A DNA stretch of 35,841 bases from Candidatus Aphodousia faecigallinarum (GCA_018714755.1 DVMY01000082.1:1-35841); one strand, 5' to 3'. Counted from the first letter of the stretch, positions 9,906 through 20,424 are shown. Notes: generated by a model not told the origin, from the letters alone. Made by a program: numbers and translations.

Positions 9906-10805
9906 TTAACCTAATGTGCCCGAGGCAATTAACACAGAGAGTAAAAAGCCCGCAGGCAAAGTGGGCATCATGGCATCAAGACGATCATAAAAACCGCCAT
10001 GACCCGGAAGTAAATTGCTTGAATCTTTAATGCCGGCCTGACGCTTAAGAGCGCTTTCAAAAAGATCGCCGACGATTGACAAAGACACCAAAACAAAAGC
10101 TACGACAAGCCAAACGATTGTACCCATGCTCTGAACCAAAACACCGGGGATCGTCTTAATTTCAGGGAAGAACCAAGCGAAAATCAGCCCCAAAATCATC
10201 ACGCTTAACATGCCGCCCGCCACTCCTTCCCAACTCTTTTTCGGGCTGATGGCAGGAGACATGCGGTGCTTGCCGAACGCCATGCCGGTAAAGTAAGCCA
10301 TTATGTCGGCGACCCAGACGATCGCCAGCAAGGATATGACCATCGAAATGCCAAATGAGGCGTACATTGCGACAAATCCCAACCAAGCCGCGGGAGGAAA
10401 AAAGACTCCGGTAACCCCCACGACAATTCTATTGACCGGAAGACCCGTCGTTCGAGCGAAGAACACACGAATGGAAATGCCCACCCACAACAAAGTGATC
10501 ACCGCCAGATACATGACAAATAGGCCGGAGAGGTTGGCATAAAGCATCTGAAATTCGCGCGACGCTTCATGGATCATCTGTAAATCGAGGTAGGCCAAGT
10601 AGGTCATTGCTGTCACCGTGCCGCCGACAATAGCCGCCACAACAGCCGAAGCCGCCGAACTTAAGCCCGAGAGTTTGAGCCATTCCCACTGAGCGAGAAT
10701 AAAGGCTATGGCCATGACGCCGGCGAAGGCAACCGGTCCCAACCAATAGGCTCCGATTAAAATCAGCAGTAAAACAATTGCCGTGATCACACGTTGCTTA
10801 AGCAT
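9906..10805 (-). CDS. cdsA: Phosphatidate cytidylyltransferase
   Basis: Multispanning protein with C-terminal SIVGDLFESALKRQAGIKDSSNLLPGHGGFYDRLDA signature. Start at MLKQRVIT; the track runs to 10880. Confidence 0.96.
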   Translation of the reverse strand: MLKQRVITAIVLLLILIGAYWLGPVAFAGVMAIAFILAQWEWLKLSGLSSAASAVVAAIVGGTVTAMTYLAYLDLQMIHEASREFQMLYANLSGLFVMYLAVITLLWVGISIRVFFARTTGLPVNRIVVGVTGVFFPPAAWLGFVAMYASFGISMVISLLAIVWVADIMAYFTGMAFGKHRMSPAISPKKSWEGVAGGMLSVMILGLIFAWFFPEIKTIPGVLVQSMGTIVWLVVAFVLVSLSIVGDLFESALKRQAGIKDSSNLLPGHGGFYDRLDAMMPTLPAGFLLSVLIASGTLG

Positions 10806-10807
10806 CT

Positions 10808-11575
10808 TTACTCTCCATGGCCGAGGGCCTGAACTTGTTCTCCGGTCATTCCAAAGCGGCGCTGACGTCCGGCATACCAATTAAGTGCTTCTTCGAGATC
10901 GGCTTGACCGAAATCAGGCCATAAAGTGGGAGAGGCAAACAGTTCCGCGTAGGCTGCCTGCCACAATATAAAATTACTGATACGCTGCTCGCCGCCGGTC
11001 CGTATCATCAAATCCACGGCGGGGGCCCAATCAAAAGCGAGATTGGCATCGACCAACTCTTCGGTAATCCTTTCCGGGTGAAGCGCCACCGAAGGATCAC
11101 GCAGCAAAATATTACGAAACGCCTGAACAATATCCCAGCGTCCACCGTAGTTAGCGCAAACCGTCAGAACCATCGCATCGCAATGCGCGGTAATCGCTTC
11201 GCTTTGACGGATACTTTCTCGAATCTCTTCGGAAAAGGCGCTCAAGTCTCCGGCAACCCGAAGACGCACGCCATGCTCAAGCATCGCTTGAGCTTCTTTT
11301 TTTAATGCGGTTGCGAAAAGCCGCATCAAAGCGTTCACTTCTTCGGCGGGCCGTTTCCAATTCTCACTGCTAAACGCGAAAAGGGTTAAATAACGAATCC
11401 CTTTTTTTGCAGCGGCTTCAATGACGCGGCGCACACTTTGCACCCCGCGGCGATGACCTTCAGCACGAGGCATGAGACGGCGCTGAGCCCAACGCCCATT
11501 ACCATCCATAATAATGGCGACGTGGCACGGAGCCCCGCCGCCGGATTGATTGGTGTGTTTCATTGCGGCGGTCAA
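10808..11575 (-). CDS. uppS: Isoprenyl (undecaprenyl) diphosphate synthase
   Basis: HVAIIMDGNGRWAQRR, LTLFAFSSENWKRP, DLMIRTGGEQRISNFILWQAAYAE. Start may be ATG at 11563 rather than TTG at 11575. Confidence 0.96.
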   Translation of the reverse strand: MTAAMKHTNQSGGGAPCHVAIIMDGNGRWAQRRLMPRAEGHRRGVQSVRRVIEAAAKKGIRYLTLFAFSSENWKRPAEEVNALMRLFATALKKEAQAMLEHGVRLRVAGDLSAFSEEIRESIRQSEAITAHCDAMVLTVCANYGGRWDIVQAFRNILLRDPSVALHPERITEELVDANLAFDWAPAVDLMIRTGGEQRISNFILWQAAYAELFASPTLWPDFGQADLEEALNWYAGRQRRFGMTGEQVQALGHGE

Positions 11576-11578
11576 AAA

Positions 11579-12139
11579 TTAAACCGTCATCACTTCTTTT
11601 TCTTTTTCAGCCACGCACTTATCAATTGCCACCACAAAATTGTCCGTCAACTTTTGGATTTCCTTCTCAGCGCGGGACTCATCATCCTCGGAAATTTCCT
11701 TGGCCTTGGTAAGCTTTTTGATTTGTTCGTTGGCGTCACGACGCAGATTGCGCACAGCAACCTTGGCTTCTTCACCTAAATGACGAACCACCTTGGTGAG
11801 TTCGCGACGACGTTCTTCGGTAAGAGGAGGAAGCGGAACGCGGATCAACATGCCGGAGGTAGCGGGGTTCAGCCCCAAATCAGACGAGCGAATGGCCTTT
11901 TCAACAGGGGCGACCATGGACTTTTCCCAGGGTTGAACCGTCAAGGTGCGAGCGTCAGCCACACCCACCTGCGCGACCTGGTTGATCGGGGTCATCGTAC
12001 CGTAGTAATCGACCATAACGTGGTCGAGCAAACCGGTGGATGCGCGACCGGTACGGATCTTGATGAAATCTTCACGCAAGGTTTCCACCGTACGGTTCAT
12101 CTTGTATTCGGTTTGTTTTTGAATTTCACTGATTGACAT
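11579..12139 (-). CDS. frr: Ribosome recycling factor
   Basis: 186 aa with [20 protein letters not shown] and [13 protein letters not shown]. Confidence 0.98.
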   Translation of the reverse strand: MSISEIQKQTEYKMNRTVETLREDFIKIRTGRASTGLLDHVMVDYYGTMTPINQVAQVGVADARTLTVQPWEKSMVAPVEKAIRSSDLGLNPATSGMLIRVPLPPLTEERRRELTKVVRHLGEEAKVAVRNLRRDANEQIKKLTKAKEISEDDESRAEKEIQKLTDNFVVAIDKCVAEKEKEVMTV

Positions 12140-12173
12140 AAAAAATTACTCCGTTGACGAGTCTCGTCATTGG

Positions 12174-12902
12174 TTAAGGGTTGTAAACCAAGGTGCCTTC
12201 ATTTTCACCGCGGCAAACACGGGCAATAGAACCCTTCTTGCGGATGTTAAAGACCTTGATCGGCAGATTTTGTTCACGACACAAGGCAAAAGCTGTCGCA
12301 TCCATCACCTTCAAATCGCGTTTGATCACTTCGTCAAATGTAATCGTTTCATAGAAAGTGGCGTTCGGATCTTTCTTCGGGTCGGCCGAATAAATACCAT
12401 CAACCATCGTTGCTTTCAAAACGATATCCGCACCGATTTCAGCTCCACGCAACGCGGCGGTCGTATCGGTTGTAAAGTACGGATTGCCGGTGCCGGCCGC
12501 AAAAATGACGATACGCCCCTTCTCAAGGTGACGGAGGGCTTTGCCGCGAATATACGATTCAGCGATGCGCTCGATATTCAAAGCGCTCTGCACTCGGGCT
12601 TCTACGCCGTTTTTACGTAAAGCATCCTGAAGCGCCAAAGCGTTCATAAGTGTTGCCAGCATGCCCATGTGGTCGCCTTGCGTGCGTTCCATACCGGTTG
12701 AACCCAAAGCCACACCGCGGAAAATATTACCGCCGCCCACAACGATGCCGATTTGCACCCCCATGTCATAGGCTTCCTTGATATCTTCAACCGTTGATTG
12801 AATCGTTTCACGATTAATACCGAAAGCATCCGGTCCCATGAGGGATTCGCCGGAAAGCTTTAAAAGCACACGCTTATATTTAACAGGCGTTTGTTCCGTC
12901 AT
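12174..12902 (-). CDS. pyrH: UMP kinase
   Basis: 242 aa with [41 protein letters not shown]. Confidence 0.98.
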   Translation of the reverse strand: MTEQTPVKYKRVLLKLSGESLMGPDAFGINRETIQSTVEDIKEAYDMGVQIGIVVGGGNIFRGVALGSTGMERTQGDHMGMLATLMNALALQDALRKNGVEARVQSALNIERIAESYIRGKALRHLEKGRIVIFAAGTGNPYFTTDTTAALRGAEIGADIVLKATMVDGIYSADPKKDPNATFYETITFDEVIKRDLKVMDATAFALCREQNLPIKVFNIRKKGSIARVCRGENEGTLVYNP

Positions 12903-13061
12903 TTATAGAACTCCTGAAAATTAATATCGGGGCATAAGCGCACGACAAAGCGCGCTTGCAACCGCGAGTCACAGGCGCATCGTTACCTACGCGTTAGTGC
13001 CATTGTAATGAAAAGCCGAACGCTTGGCTTGTCTAAATGCAACAAAAGGAGTTTTAAGGTC

Positions 13062-13108
13062 AAAAAAAGACTCCCGTTTAAACCTTCGAGAGGTACCAGG
13101 AGTCTTTT
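13062..13108 (-). terminator. Rho-independent terminator downstream of tsf
   Basis: Minus strand AAAGACTCC...GGGAGTC followed by TTTTTTT; separates rpsB-tsf from pyrH-frr. Confidence 0.75.
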
Positions 13109-13130
13109 AATAAATCAGAAGGCTAAATGA

Positions 13131-14021
13131 TTAGGCCTTTTGAGCAGCGGCCATTTGTTCGGCCACTTCAGCAGCAAAGTCGCTTTGCTTCTTTTCAATG
13201 CCTTCGCCAACCACGTAGAGCACGAAGGAGGCAATGGAAGCGCCGTTTTGCTTGAGCAATTCGGCAATGCTCATCTTATCGTTCTTAACGAACGGTTGAG
13301 ACAGAAGCGTGACTTCCTTCAAGTACTTCTGAACCGTGCCTTCAGCGATGCGTTCGAGCATGGCTTCGGGTTTGCCGGCTTCACGAGCCTTTTCAATGGC
13401 AACGCGACGTTCCGTGGCGAGCAATTCCGGATCAACACCGTTGGCGTCCAAGGCCTTCGGCTTCAAAGCGGCGATATGCATGGCGATATCGTGACCGACT
13501 TCGTCATTGCCGCCAACCATGTCAACGATGACACCGATCTTGGAGCCACCGTGAACGTATTGATGAAGCTTGCCTTGAGCTTCGATACGCTTGAATCGAC
13601 GGAAGGTCATGTTTTCACCAATCTTGCCGACCAAACCGGTGCGGATGGATTCCATGGTTTGACCATTGACTTCCAAAGCGCTCAAAGCGGCGATGTCAGC
13701 CGGATTCTTTTCTGCGACCAAACGAGCGGCGTCAGCGGCCATTTGTTGGAACTCGGGGTTCTTGGCAACGAAGTCCGTTTCGGAGTTCACTTCAAAGATA
13801 GAGCCAAGCTTGCCGTCTTCAGTGATGTAGATGCTCACCACACCTTCAGCGGCGATACGGGCAGCAGCCTTGCTAGCCTTGTTGCCAAGCTTGACGCGAA
13901 GAATTTCTTCGGCGCGAGCCATGTCACCATCGGCTTCGGTCAAGGCCTTCTTGCATTCCATCATCGGAGCGTCGGTCTTGACGCGCAATTCTTTAACCAT
14001 AGCGGCAGTAATAACGGCCAT
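13131..14021 (-). CDS. tsf: Elongation factor Ts
   Basis: 296 aa, [36 protein letters not shown]. Confidence 0.98.
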   Translation of the reverse strand: MAVITAAMVKELRVKTDAPMMECKKALTEADGDMARAEEILRVKLGNKASKAAARIAAEGVVSIYITEDGKLGSIFEVNSETDFVAKNPEFQQMAADAARLVAEKNPADIAALSALEVNGQTMESIRTGLVGKIGENMTFRRFKRIEAQGKLHQYVHGGSKIGVIVDMVGGNDEVGHDIAMHIAALKPKALDANGVDPELLATERRVAIEKAREAGKPEAMLERIAEGTVQKYLKEVTLLSQPFVKNDKMSIAELLKQNGASIASFVLYVVGEGIEKKQSDFAAEVAEQMAAAQKA

Positions 14022-14119
14022 GTATTTCTCCAGTAAGAGTTTGGTTTATGAATTTCTAAAAAGGGCGAGGCTTTTCAAATAAATCCCCGCCCCGAAAAAG
14101 AACTGATTATTGAAGTAAA

Positions 14120-14860
14120 TTAGACTTCTTCAGCGACTTCAACAAATTCTTCTTCACCGGCGACTTCCTTCAAGCCTTCTTCGCTTTCTTGGCGACCGGC
14201 CAAAATGGCGTCAGCCATTCCGGAAGCGTAGATGGAAACGGCCTTGGCCGAGTCATCGTTGCCAGGGATAACATAGTCGATGCCGAGCGGGCTGCCGTTC
14301 GTATCCACAACACCGATCACGGGGATGCCCAACTTGTTGGCTTCTTGAACAGCAATCTTGTGGTAACCAACGTCAACGATGAACAAAGCGTCAGGCAACG
14401 TCGTCATATCCTTGATACCACCGATGGAGCGGTTCAACTTTTCAACTTCGCGCGTGAAGTCCAGGGCTTCCTTCTTGGTCATCTTTTCCAAGCCGCCATT
14501 GGCCACGGTTTCTTCCATGTCCTTCAAACGCTTGATCGTGAGCTTTACGGTCTTGAAATTGGTGAGCGTGCCGCCCAACCAGCGTTGATCAACATAGCAG
14601 CAACCGGCACGTTGAGCTTCAGCCACGATCGTTTCACGACCGCCGCGCTTGGTGTCAACGAAAAGGATCTTGCCGCCCTTGGCAGACAATTCGCGAGCAA
14701 ACTTGAGGGCTTCTTCGAACTTCACAACCGTCTTTTCGAGGTTGATGATGTGAATCTTGTTGCGGGCACCGAAAATGTATTGACCCATCTTCGGATTCCA
14801 GAAGCGAGTTTGGTGACCAAAGTGGCAACCGGCTTCGAGCATTTCGCGCATGCTAACCAT
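14120..14860 (-). CDS. rpsB: 30S ribosomal protein S2
   Basis: 246 aa, [47 protein letters not shown]. Confidence 0.98.
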   Translation of the reverse strand: MVSMREMLEAGCHFGHQTRFWNPKMGQYIFGARNKIHIINLEKTVVKFEEALKFARELSAKGGKILFVDTKRGGRETIVAEAQRAGCCYVDQRWLGGTLTNFKTVKLTIKRLKDMEETVANGGLEKMTKKEALDFTREVEKLNRSIGGIKDMTTLPDALFIVDVGYHKIAVQEANKLGIPVIGVVDTNGSPLGIDYVIPGNDDSAKAVSIYASGMADAILAGRQESEEGLKEVAGEEEFVEVAEEV

Positions 14861-14988
14861 GATAATTTTTTCCTTCTAAGGTTTAAATCTGACAACGCGC
14901 CGCTATTTTGCGAGTCGATCCTTTCAACATAGGAAAGAATTACGACATTTAGGCAAAACAACCGTTAGATGACGCGCTGCGCTATTAG

Positions 14989-15071
14989 AGCTTTCCAAAA
15001 ACAAAAAAGCCGAGCCAGCGGACGGAAAGCTAAAAATCCGCTTCTCGACACGAAAAAAGTAGCTTTTTTCG
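14989..15071 (-). promoter_or_regulatory. Candidate structured 5' leader of rpsB
   Basis: Minus strand: hairpin CGAAAAAAG-CTA-CTTTTTTCG (15051-15071); stem AGCGGA/TCCGCT (15037-15042 with 15017-15022) whose loop contains AGCTTTCC (15024-15031), complementary to GGAAAGCT (14989-14996). Confidence 0.5.
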
Positions 15072-15082
15072 CACAGCTCGCT

Positions 15083-15088
15083 ATTATA
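15083..15088 (-). promoter_or_regulatory. Consensus -10 element (TATAAT) of the probable rpsB promoter
   Basis: Reverse complement of attata; the -35 is poor (TTGCTT-like in a T-rich stretch). Confidence 0.55.
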
Positions 15089-15152
15089 TGCGAAATCAGC
15101 TTAAAAAAAGCAAAATTTTCTCAATATTTTTAATAAGTAAGAAAGAATTACC

Positions 15153-15956
15153 ATGGCTATCATCATTAAAACCCCCGAAGAAATTGAAGGGATGAGAAAG
15201 GCCTGCCGACTTGCAAGCGAAGTCCTTGATTTTATTGAGCCATTTGTTCTGCCCGGCGCCAAGACCATTGATTTGGACAACCGAATGAATGACTTCATGA
15301 TAGAGCACGGCGCCAAATCGGCCTGCCTGGGTTACGCCCCGAAAGGATTCACTCCCTACCCCGGTTCCACATGCATTTCAGTCAATCACGTTGTCTGTCA
15401 CGGCATCCCGTCAGAGAAGGCGCTCAAAAAAGGCGACATCGTCAATATTGACGTCACCGTTATTTTGGATGGCTTCTATGGCGACACCAGCCGCATGTTC
15501 ATGGTTGGCAACAAGGTATCTGTCTCGGCTAAACATTTGGTTGAAGCCACCTATGAGAGCATGTGGCGAGGCATCGCCGCCATCGCCCCGGGACGCCCCT
15601 TAAATGACGTCGGCATCGCCTGCGAAAAGGTTGCGCACGCCGAGGGGCTTTCAGTCGTCCACGAATACGGCGGTCACGGCGTCGGTCGTAATTTCCATGA
15701 AGATCCGTTTGTCTGCCACTACAACACGCAAGACAACCGCGTAATCATGAAACCGGGAATGATCTTCACCATTGAGCCGATGCTTAACGCCGGACGCCGG
15801 CATATTTCCGAACTCAATGACGGCTGGACAGTAGTCACCGCTGACAGAAGTCTCTCCGCCCAATGGGAGCACACGGTTCTTGTCACAGAAACGGGCTATG
15901 AAGTGCTCACGCTCTCAGATGGATACCCGCCAATCCCCGATTACATTAAACGTTAA
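15153..15956 (+). CDS. map: Type I methionine aminopeptidase
   Basis: 267 aa with NHVVCHGIPS, DVTVILDGFYGDTSRMF, HEYGGHGVGRNFHEDP, FTIEPM. Confidence 0.98.
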   Translation: MAIIIKTPEEIEGMRKACRLASEVLDFIEPFVLPGAKTIDLDNRMNDFMIEHGAKSACLGYAPKGFTPYPGSTCISVNHVVCHGIPSEKALKKGDIVNIDVTVILDGFYGDTSRMFMVGNKVSVSAKHLVEATYESMWRGIAAIAPGRPLNDVGIACEKVAHAEGLSVVHEYGGHGVGRNFHEDPFVCHYNTQDNRVIMKPGMIFTIEPMLNAGRRHISELNDGWTVVTADRSLSAQWEHTVLVTETGYEVLTLSDGYPPIPDYIKR

Positions 15957-15963
15957 AAAGATT

Positions 15964-15986
15964 CGGCCGCTCACGCGGCCGTTTTT
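15964..15986 (+). terminator. Rho-independent terminator after map
   Basis: cggccgc-tcac-gcggccg-ttttt, perfect 7-bp stem. Confidence 0.9.
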
Positions 15987-15996
15987 GAGCGTCTCA

Positions 15997-17226
15997 CTAA
16001 TCAAGTTTCTTAAATATCAGACTGCCGTTTGTGCCACCGAAACCGAATGAGTTTTTCATGGCGTAACGGATAGTCTTTGCTTTGGCTTGATTGGCGCAGT
16101 AGTCCAAATCACACTCAGGATCGGGATTGTCTAAATTGATGGTGGGCGGAATCATTTGGTGGTGCAAAGCCAAAACCGTCAATACCGATTCCATGCCACC
16201 CGCGCCACCAAACAAGTGACCAATCATTGATTTCGAAGAGCTGATGGTGAGAGTCTTTGCGTGCTCACCAAACACTTCCTTAATCGCTTTGGTTTCATTG
16301 ATGTCACCTAAAACAGTGGAGGTGCCATGAGCGTTCAGATAGTCGATTTCATCCAGTCGAATCCCCGCCTGAGCAATGGCCATTTGCATGCAGTAAGAGG
16401 GGCCCTCTGTATTGGGAGTCGTGATGTGGTGAGCGTCAGCCGTTAACCCATAACCCACTAACTCAGCATAAATTTTGGCGCCGCGGGCCTGAGCGTGCTC
16501 GTATTCTTCCAGCACCAACACGCCAGAACCTTCCCCGAAGACAAATCCGTCCCGATCCTTGTCAAAAGGACGAGAAGCCTTCTGCGGTTCGTCGTTTCGA
16601 CGCGACATGGCGTGCATACTGTCAAAGCCTGCCATGGACAAAGCGCAAATCGGCGCATCGGTGCCGCCGGCCACCATGACATCAGCGTCTCCCCGCTTGA
16701 TCATCCAAGCAGCCTCCCCGATGCTGTGAAGACCGGTTGAACAAGCGCTCACATGAGCCATGTTGGGCCCCTTAAAGCCCGTCATGATCGCCAACTGGCC
16801 GGAAACCATATTGATAATGCAGCCAGGAATCAAGAAGGGTGAAACACGTCTTGGGCCTCTATCGATCAATGTTTTATCGTTATCCGTGATCATCGGAATA
16901 CCGCCGATCCCGGAGCCCACCGCGCAACCGATGCGACGAAGATTCTCGTTTTCAGCCACAAGACCGCTATCTTTGATGGCCTGAAAGGCCGCCGCAATCC
17001 CAAAGTGAATAAAACGGTCAAAATGCCTGGCCTCTTTAACTGACATATAGGGCGTCACATCAAAATCCTTCACCTCAGCGGCAATCCGGCAGCCGAAGTC
17101 CGAAGCATCAAATCGGGTTACCGTCCCTACGCCACTCACACCCTTGATGGCATTTTCCCAAACCGTTTTCACATCATTTCCGATCGAACAGACCGCCCCT
17201 AACCCAGTGACAACCACTCGACGCAT
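15997..17226 (-). CDS. fabF: Beta-ketoacyl-ACP synthase II
   Basis: KAS signature: SACSTGLHSIG (Cys), NAHGTST (His), MIGHLFGGAGG (His). Start MRRVVVTGLG preceded by GAGGAAT; the track runs to 17241. Confidence 0.92.
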   Translation of the reverse strand: MRRVVVTGLGAVCSIGNDVKTVWENAIKGVSGVGTVTRFDASDFGCRIAAEVKDFDVTPYMSVKEARHFDRFIHFGIAAAFQAIKDSGLVAENENLRRIGCAVGSGIGGIPMITDNDKTLIDRGPRRVSPFLIPGCIINMVSGQLAIMTGFKGPNMAHVSACSTGLHSIGEAAWMIKRGDADVMVAGGTDAPICALSMAGFDSMHAMSRRNDEPQKASRPFDKDRDGFVFGEGSGVLVLEEYEHAQARGAKIYAELVGYGLTADAHHITTPNTEGPSYCMQMAIAQAGIRLDEIDYLNAHGTSTVLGDINETKAIKEVFGEHAKTLTISSSKSMIGHLFGGAGGMESVLTVLALHHQMIPPTINLDNPDPECDLDYCANQAKAKTIRYAMKNSFGFGGTNGSLIFKKLD

Positions 17227-17426
17227 AGCTTTATTCCTCAAATCAAATCATGACGACAACGGTCCGAAACCTCCGCTAACAGACAAAGCTAAAGGTTCGA
17301 ACCGATTCATTGCGACTTGATGGTAACAAAACAATTCTCTATTGGGGATCACCTATTTAGGTTAAACTACAAACATTGTCCGGCGCATCAAATTGTTATT
17401 TCTCACAACCGATACCTGATTGAACC

Positions 17427-19976
17427 ATGTCCGATTGCATCGCTGATTTTAAAGAACACTCTCAGAGACTGGCCGAGAACTTTTTAAAAGACGCTCGAGT
17501 CAGCACCTATTTAAAAGGGCACACAAAGGCGGCAGATGATTGTGTCACTCAGTTGGCGCTGACTGAAGGTTTGGATGATCAAATCGCTCTTGTCGCACTC
17601 GGCGGTTATGGCAGACGTGAGCTTTTCCCCTGCTCGGATTTGGATGTGATGGTGCTCACGGAAAAAGAACCGGATAAAGAGTGCGCCGAAAGAATTGAAC
17701 ATTTTCTGATGCGCCTCTGGGACATGGGGCTTACCGTCGGCAGCAGTGTTCGCACGGTTGAAAGCGCGCTTGAAGAAAGTGCCAAGGACATCACCGTTCA
17801 AACTGCCTTGCTTGAAGCGCGTTTAATCAGCGGCAACGCCCTTTTGTTCGCTCAGTTGCAGAAGGAATTCTTCAACCAAATGGATGCGGCGAGCTTTTAT
17901 CGGGCCAAAGCGCTCGAAATGAAACAACGCCATCAAAAGTTTGAAGACACGCCTTACGCGCTGGAACCCAATGTAAAGGAAAGTCCCGGAGGGTTGCGCG
18001 ACCTTCATGTTCTGTTTTGGTGTTCACACGCGGCCGCCATGGGTTCAACACCTGAAGAAATGCTCGAAAGCGAGACCATCTCCGAACGGGAAGCGGACAA
18101 ACTCAAAGAAGTTCATCACGCGCTGATGACTTTTCGAATTTATTTGCATTTGATCGCCAAACGTCATGAGGATCGGTTGATTTTCGATCTTCAAACTCAA
18201 GTCGCTCAGGCCGCGGGCTACAAGGACACTGAAAATCAGCTCGCCAGCGAAGCGCTTATGAAGCGCTACTATTTGACCGCCAAATCAGTTCGCCAGCTCA
18301 CCGACATCTTCATGCAAATGTTTGAAGACAAGTTCTTCAACGAGGGCTACGTTCAGGAAACGGTTATTGACCGCTCATTCATCGCCCGCGGCTACACGCT
18401 TGACATCACTCACGAGGGCGCTTTTAAAGATGACCCCAACGCCATTTTGCGAGCTTTTTACCTCCTGGAGAGTTCTTCGCCGCTTAAACGTTTGAGCGTG
18501 TCATTATTGCGTGAACTTTTGAGCGCGCGCGAATTGATTAACGACTCCTTCAGAAGCGATCCGGCCAATAAACGCATGTTCATGCAGATCATCAAAATGC
18601 CTCACGGCGTGAGTCACGCGCTTACCGATCTCAATCAGTGGGGGATCTTAGGATTGTTTCTTCCGGAGTTTCAACACATTGTCGGCCAAATGCAGCACGA
18701 TCTGTTTCATACCTACACGGTTGATCAGCACACAATCAGAGTGGTAAGAAACATCCGCTATTTCACCCGAAGCGAATATGCGCACGAGTACCCTATTTGC
18801 ACCCGTCTGATGCAAACCATGAAGGATTCCTGGCGTTTAGTTCTCGCCGCTCTCTTTCATGATATCGGCAAAGGATTGGGAGGCCATCATGAAAAGGTGG
18901 GTGCGGAAATTTTTCAAAAATTTTGCGAACGTTTTGAAATTGACAAGCACACAACCGAGTATTTGCTTTTCTTGGTGCGAGAACACTTAACGATGAGCCT
19001 TGTCGCTCAAAAGCAAGACCTCTCCGATCCCGATGTCATTCGACGTTTCGCCGATATCGTGAAGACCGAAGAACGACTCAATGGTCTGTTTTTATTGACC
19101 GTTTGCGACATCCGCGCCACCGGCCCCAAAGTATGGACTCGATGGAAGAGTCAGCTGCTGCAGGATCTTTATTGGCAAACTTTGCCATTGGTTCGACAAG
19201 GCGGCGCGCCTGACAGAGAGTCTCTTCTGCTTCAACGACAAAAAGACGCCGCTCAAATGATTCTTCAAGCCGGAGTGGCAAGCGAGCAAATTGAAGCCAT
19301 TTGGAAAACACTGACGCTGCAATACTATCTGCGTCACACAGCCGAGAGCATCGCCTGGCAAACCATATCGCTCGCACGAGTTTTTCCGACCGAGTCCCCC
19401 TTTGTCGCCACTCGCGTATTGCCTCAAGGCGCTGGCATTGAAATTCTAGTTTACACACCAGACCGCTCCGGGCTTTTTGCGAGCATTTTGGGCTTTTTAC
19501 AAAAGAAACGCTTCTCCGTCTTAGACGCGCGTATCTACACAACGCTCGATCACAAAGCTTTTGACACCTTTGTGGTTTCTGACAACGGCTCAAGGGATAT
19601 TGATGACCTCGCAACCAATCTTGTCGGTGAACTTACCGATTGGCTTGAAAATCCAAAAGAACTTCCCAAAAGTAAACCCGGCAAATTATCACGCCGCTCA
19701 CGCCACTTCCCGCTGCAACCGTTAGTCAATATTGAAGCCGATGAATCCGGAAGAAACTATCTGCTGTCGGTGACCTGCATGGATAGAATTGGATTGTTAT
19801 TTGATATTGCAACAATATTAAATAAATATCATGTTAATCTTCAAACAGCTAAAATTATGACCATGGGAGAACGCGTGGAAGACGTTTTCCTCATTGACGG
19901 AGAAGCGCTTAAAGACATCCCCACGACTGTGGCGATTGAAAAAGATTTACTGGAAGTCTTAATGCCAAATATTTAA
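17427..19976 (+). CDS. glnD: Bifunctional PII uridylyltransferase/uridylyl-removing enzyme
   Basis: 849 aa: nucleotidyltransferase GGYGRRELFPCSDLDVMVL, HD domain FHDIGKGLGGHH, two C-terminal ACT domains. Confidence 0.97.
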   Translation: MSDCIADFKEHSQRLAENFLKDARVSTYLKGHTKAADDCVTQLALTEGLDDQIALVALGGYGRRELFPCSDLDVMVLTEKEPDKECAERIEHFLMRLWDMGLTVGSSVRTVESALEESAKDITVQTALLEARLISGNALLFAQLQKEFFNQMDAASFYRAKALEMKQRHQKFEDTPYALEPNVKESPGGLRDLHVLFWCSHAAAMGSTPEEMLESETISEREADKLKEVHHALMTFRIYLHLIAKRHEDRLIFDLQTQVAQAAGYKDTENQLASEALMKRYYLTAKSVRQLTDIFMQMFEDKFFNEGYVQETVIDRSFIARGYTLDITHEGAFKDDPNAILRAFYLLESSSPLKRLSVSLLRELLSARELINDSFRSDPANKRMFMQIIKMPHGVSHALTDLNQWGILGLFLPEFQHIVGQMQHDLFHTYTVDQHTIRVVRNIRYFTRSEYAHEYPICTRLMQTMKDSWRLVLAALFHDIGKGLGGHHEKVGAEIFQKFCERFEIDKHTTEYLLFLVREHLTMSLVAQKQDLSDPDVIRRFADIVKTEERLNGLFLLTVCDIRATGPKVWTRWKSQLLQDLYWQTLPLVRQGGAPDRESLLLQRQKDAAQMILQAGVASEQIEAIWKTLTLQYYLRHTAESIAWQTISLARVFPTESPFVATRVLPQGAGIEILVYTPDRSGLFASILGFLQKKRFSVLDARIYTTLDHKAFDTFVVSDNGSRDIDDLATNLVGELTDWLENPKELPKSKPGKLSRRSRHFPLQPLVNIEADESGRNYLLSVTCMDRIGLLFDIATILNKYHVNLQTAKIMTMGERVEDVFLIDGEALKDIPTTVAIEKDLLEVLMPNI

Positions 19977-19995
19977 TCGGTTGAGTCAACGACGG

Positions 19996-20424
19996 CTACC
20001 TGTTTTTCCGTTTAATCTCGACGTTATGGTAGCGGTTACGAAATTTAAGACCCACGTCCCAAATTTCGTCCAAACGAGTCGTTATCTTGTTGGCGCCCAA
20101 AACTTCCGCGCGAGGCCATTTTTGACGAATTTCTTTGAGAACCACATCAGGAATTTGATCCGCGAAGACATCCTCTTTGGCTTGGACGAGTTCACCGTTT
20201 TCCGCAATAAGCACTTCAACTTCCCGATGATCAATCTTGGCTTCAGCCTCGTAGGCATGACGATCCTCGTCCCAATCCCACTCGACGGCGACAACAGATG
20301 GATAAAGACTTGCAAATGTTTTCTTAACGGAATCCGGGAGCATGTCTGCCCGAATCTCGCCGGCGGCAGCAGACTGAACAACAAGCGCCGTTAAAGCAAC
20401 AAAAAGGAAACTTTTCGAACGCAT
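19996..20424 (-). CDS. Secreted PepSY-like (DUF2874-type) small protein
   Basis: Signal peptide MRSKSFLFVALTALVVQSAAAG then two repeats of the type P..V...F...YP.....W. Start placed at 20424 with GAGGAGA upstream. Confidence 0.6.
   Translation of the reverse strand: MRSKSFLFVALTALVVQSAAAGEIRADMLPDSVKKTFASLYPSVVAVEWDWDEDRHAYEAEAKIDHREVEVLIAENGELVQAKEDVFADQIPDVVLKEIRQKWPRAEVLGANKITTRLDEIWDVGLKFRNRYHNVEIKRKNR

Noticed and set aside
13140-14036. 298-aa plus-strand ORF fully antisense to tsf
   Set aside because: It mirrors a strongly coding essential gene with biased codon use; its composition looks like an antisense shadow and no own RBS or family was recognised.
14189-14932. 247-aa plus-strand ORF antisense to rpsB
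   Set aside because: Antisense shadow of a highly biased ribosomal protein gene; no recognisable domain.
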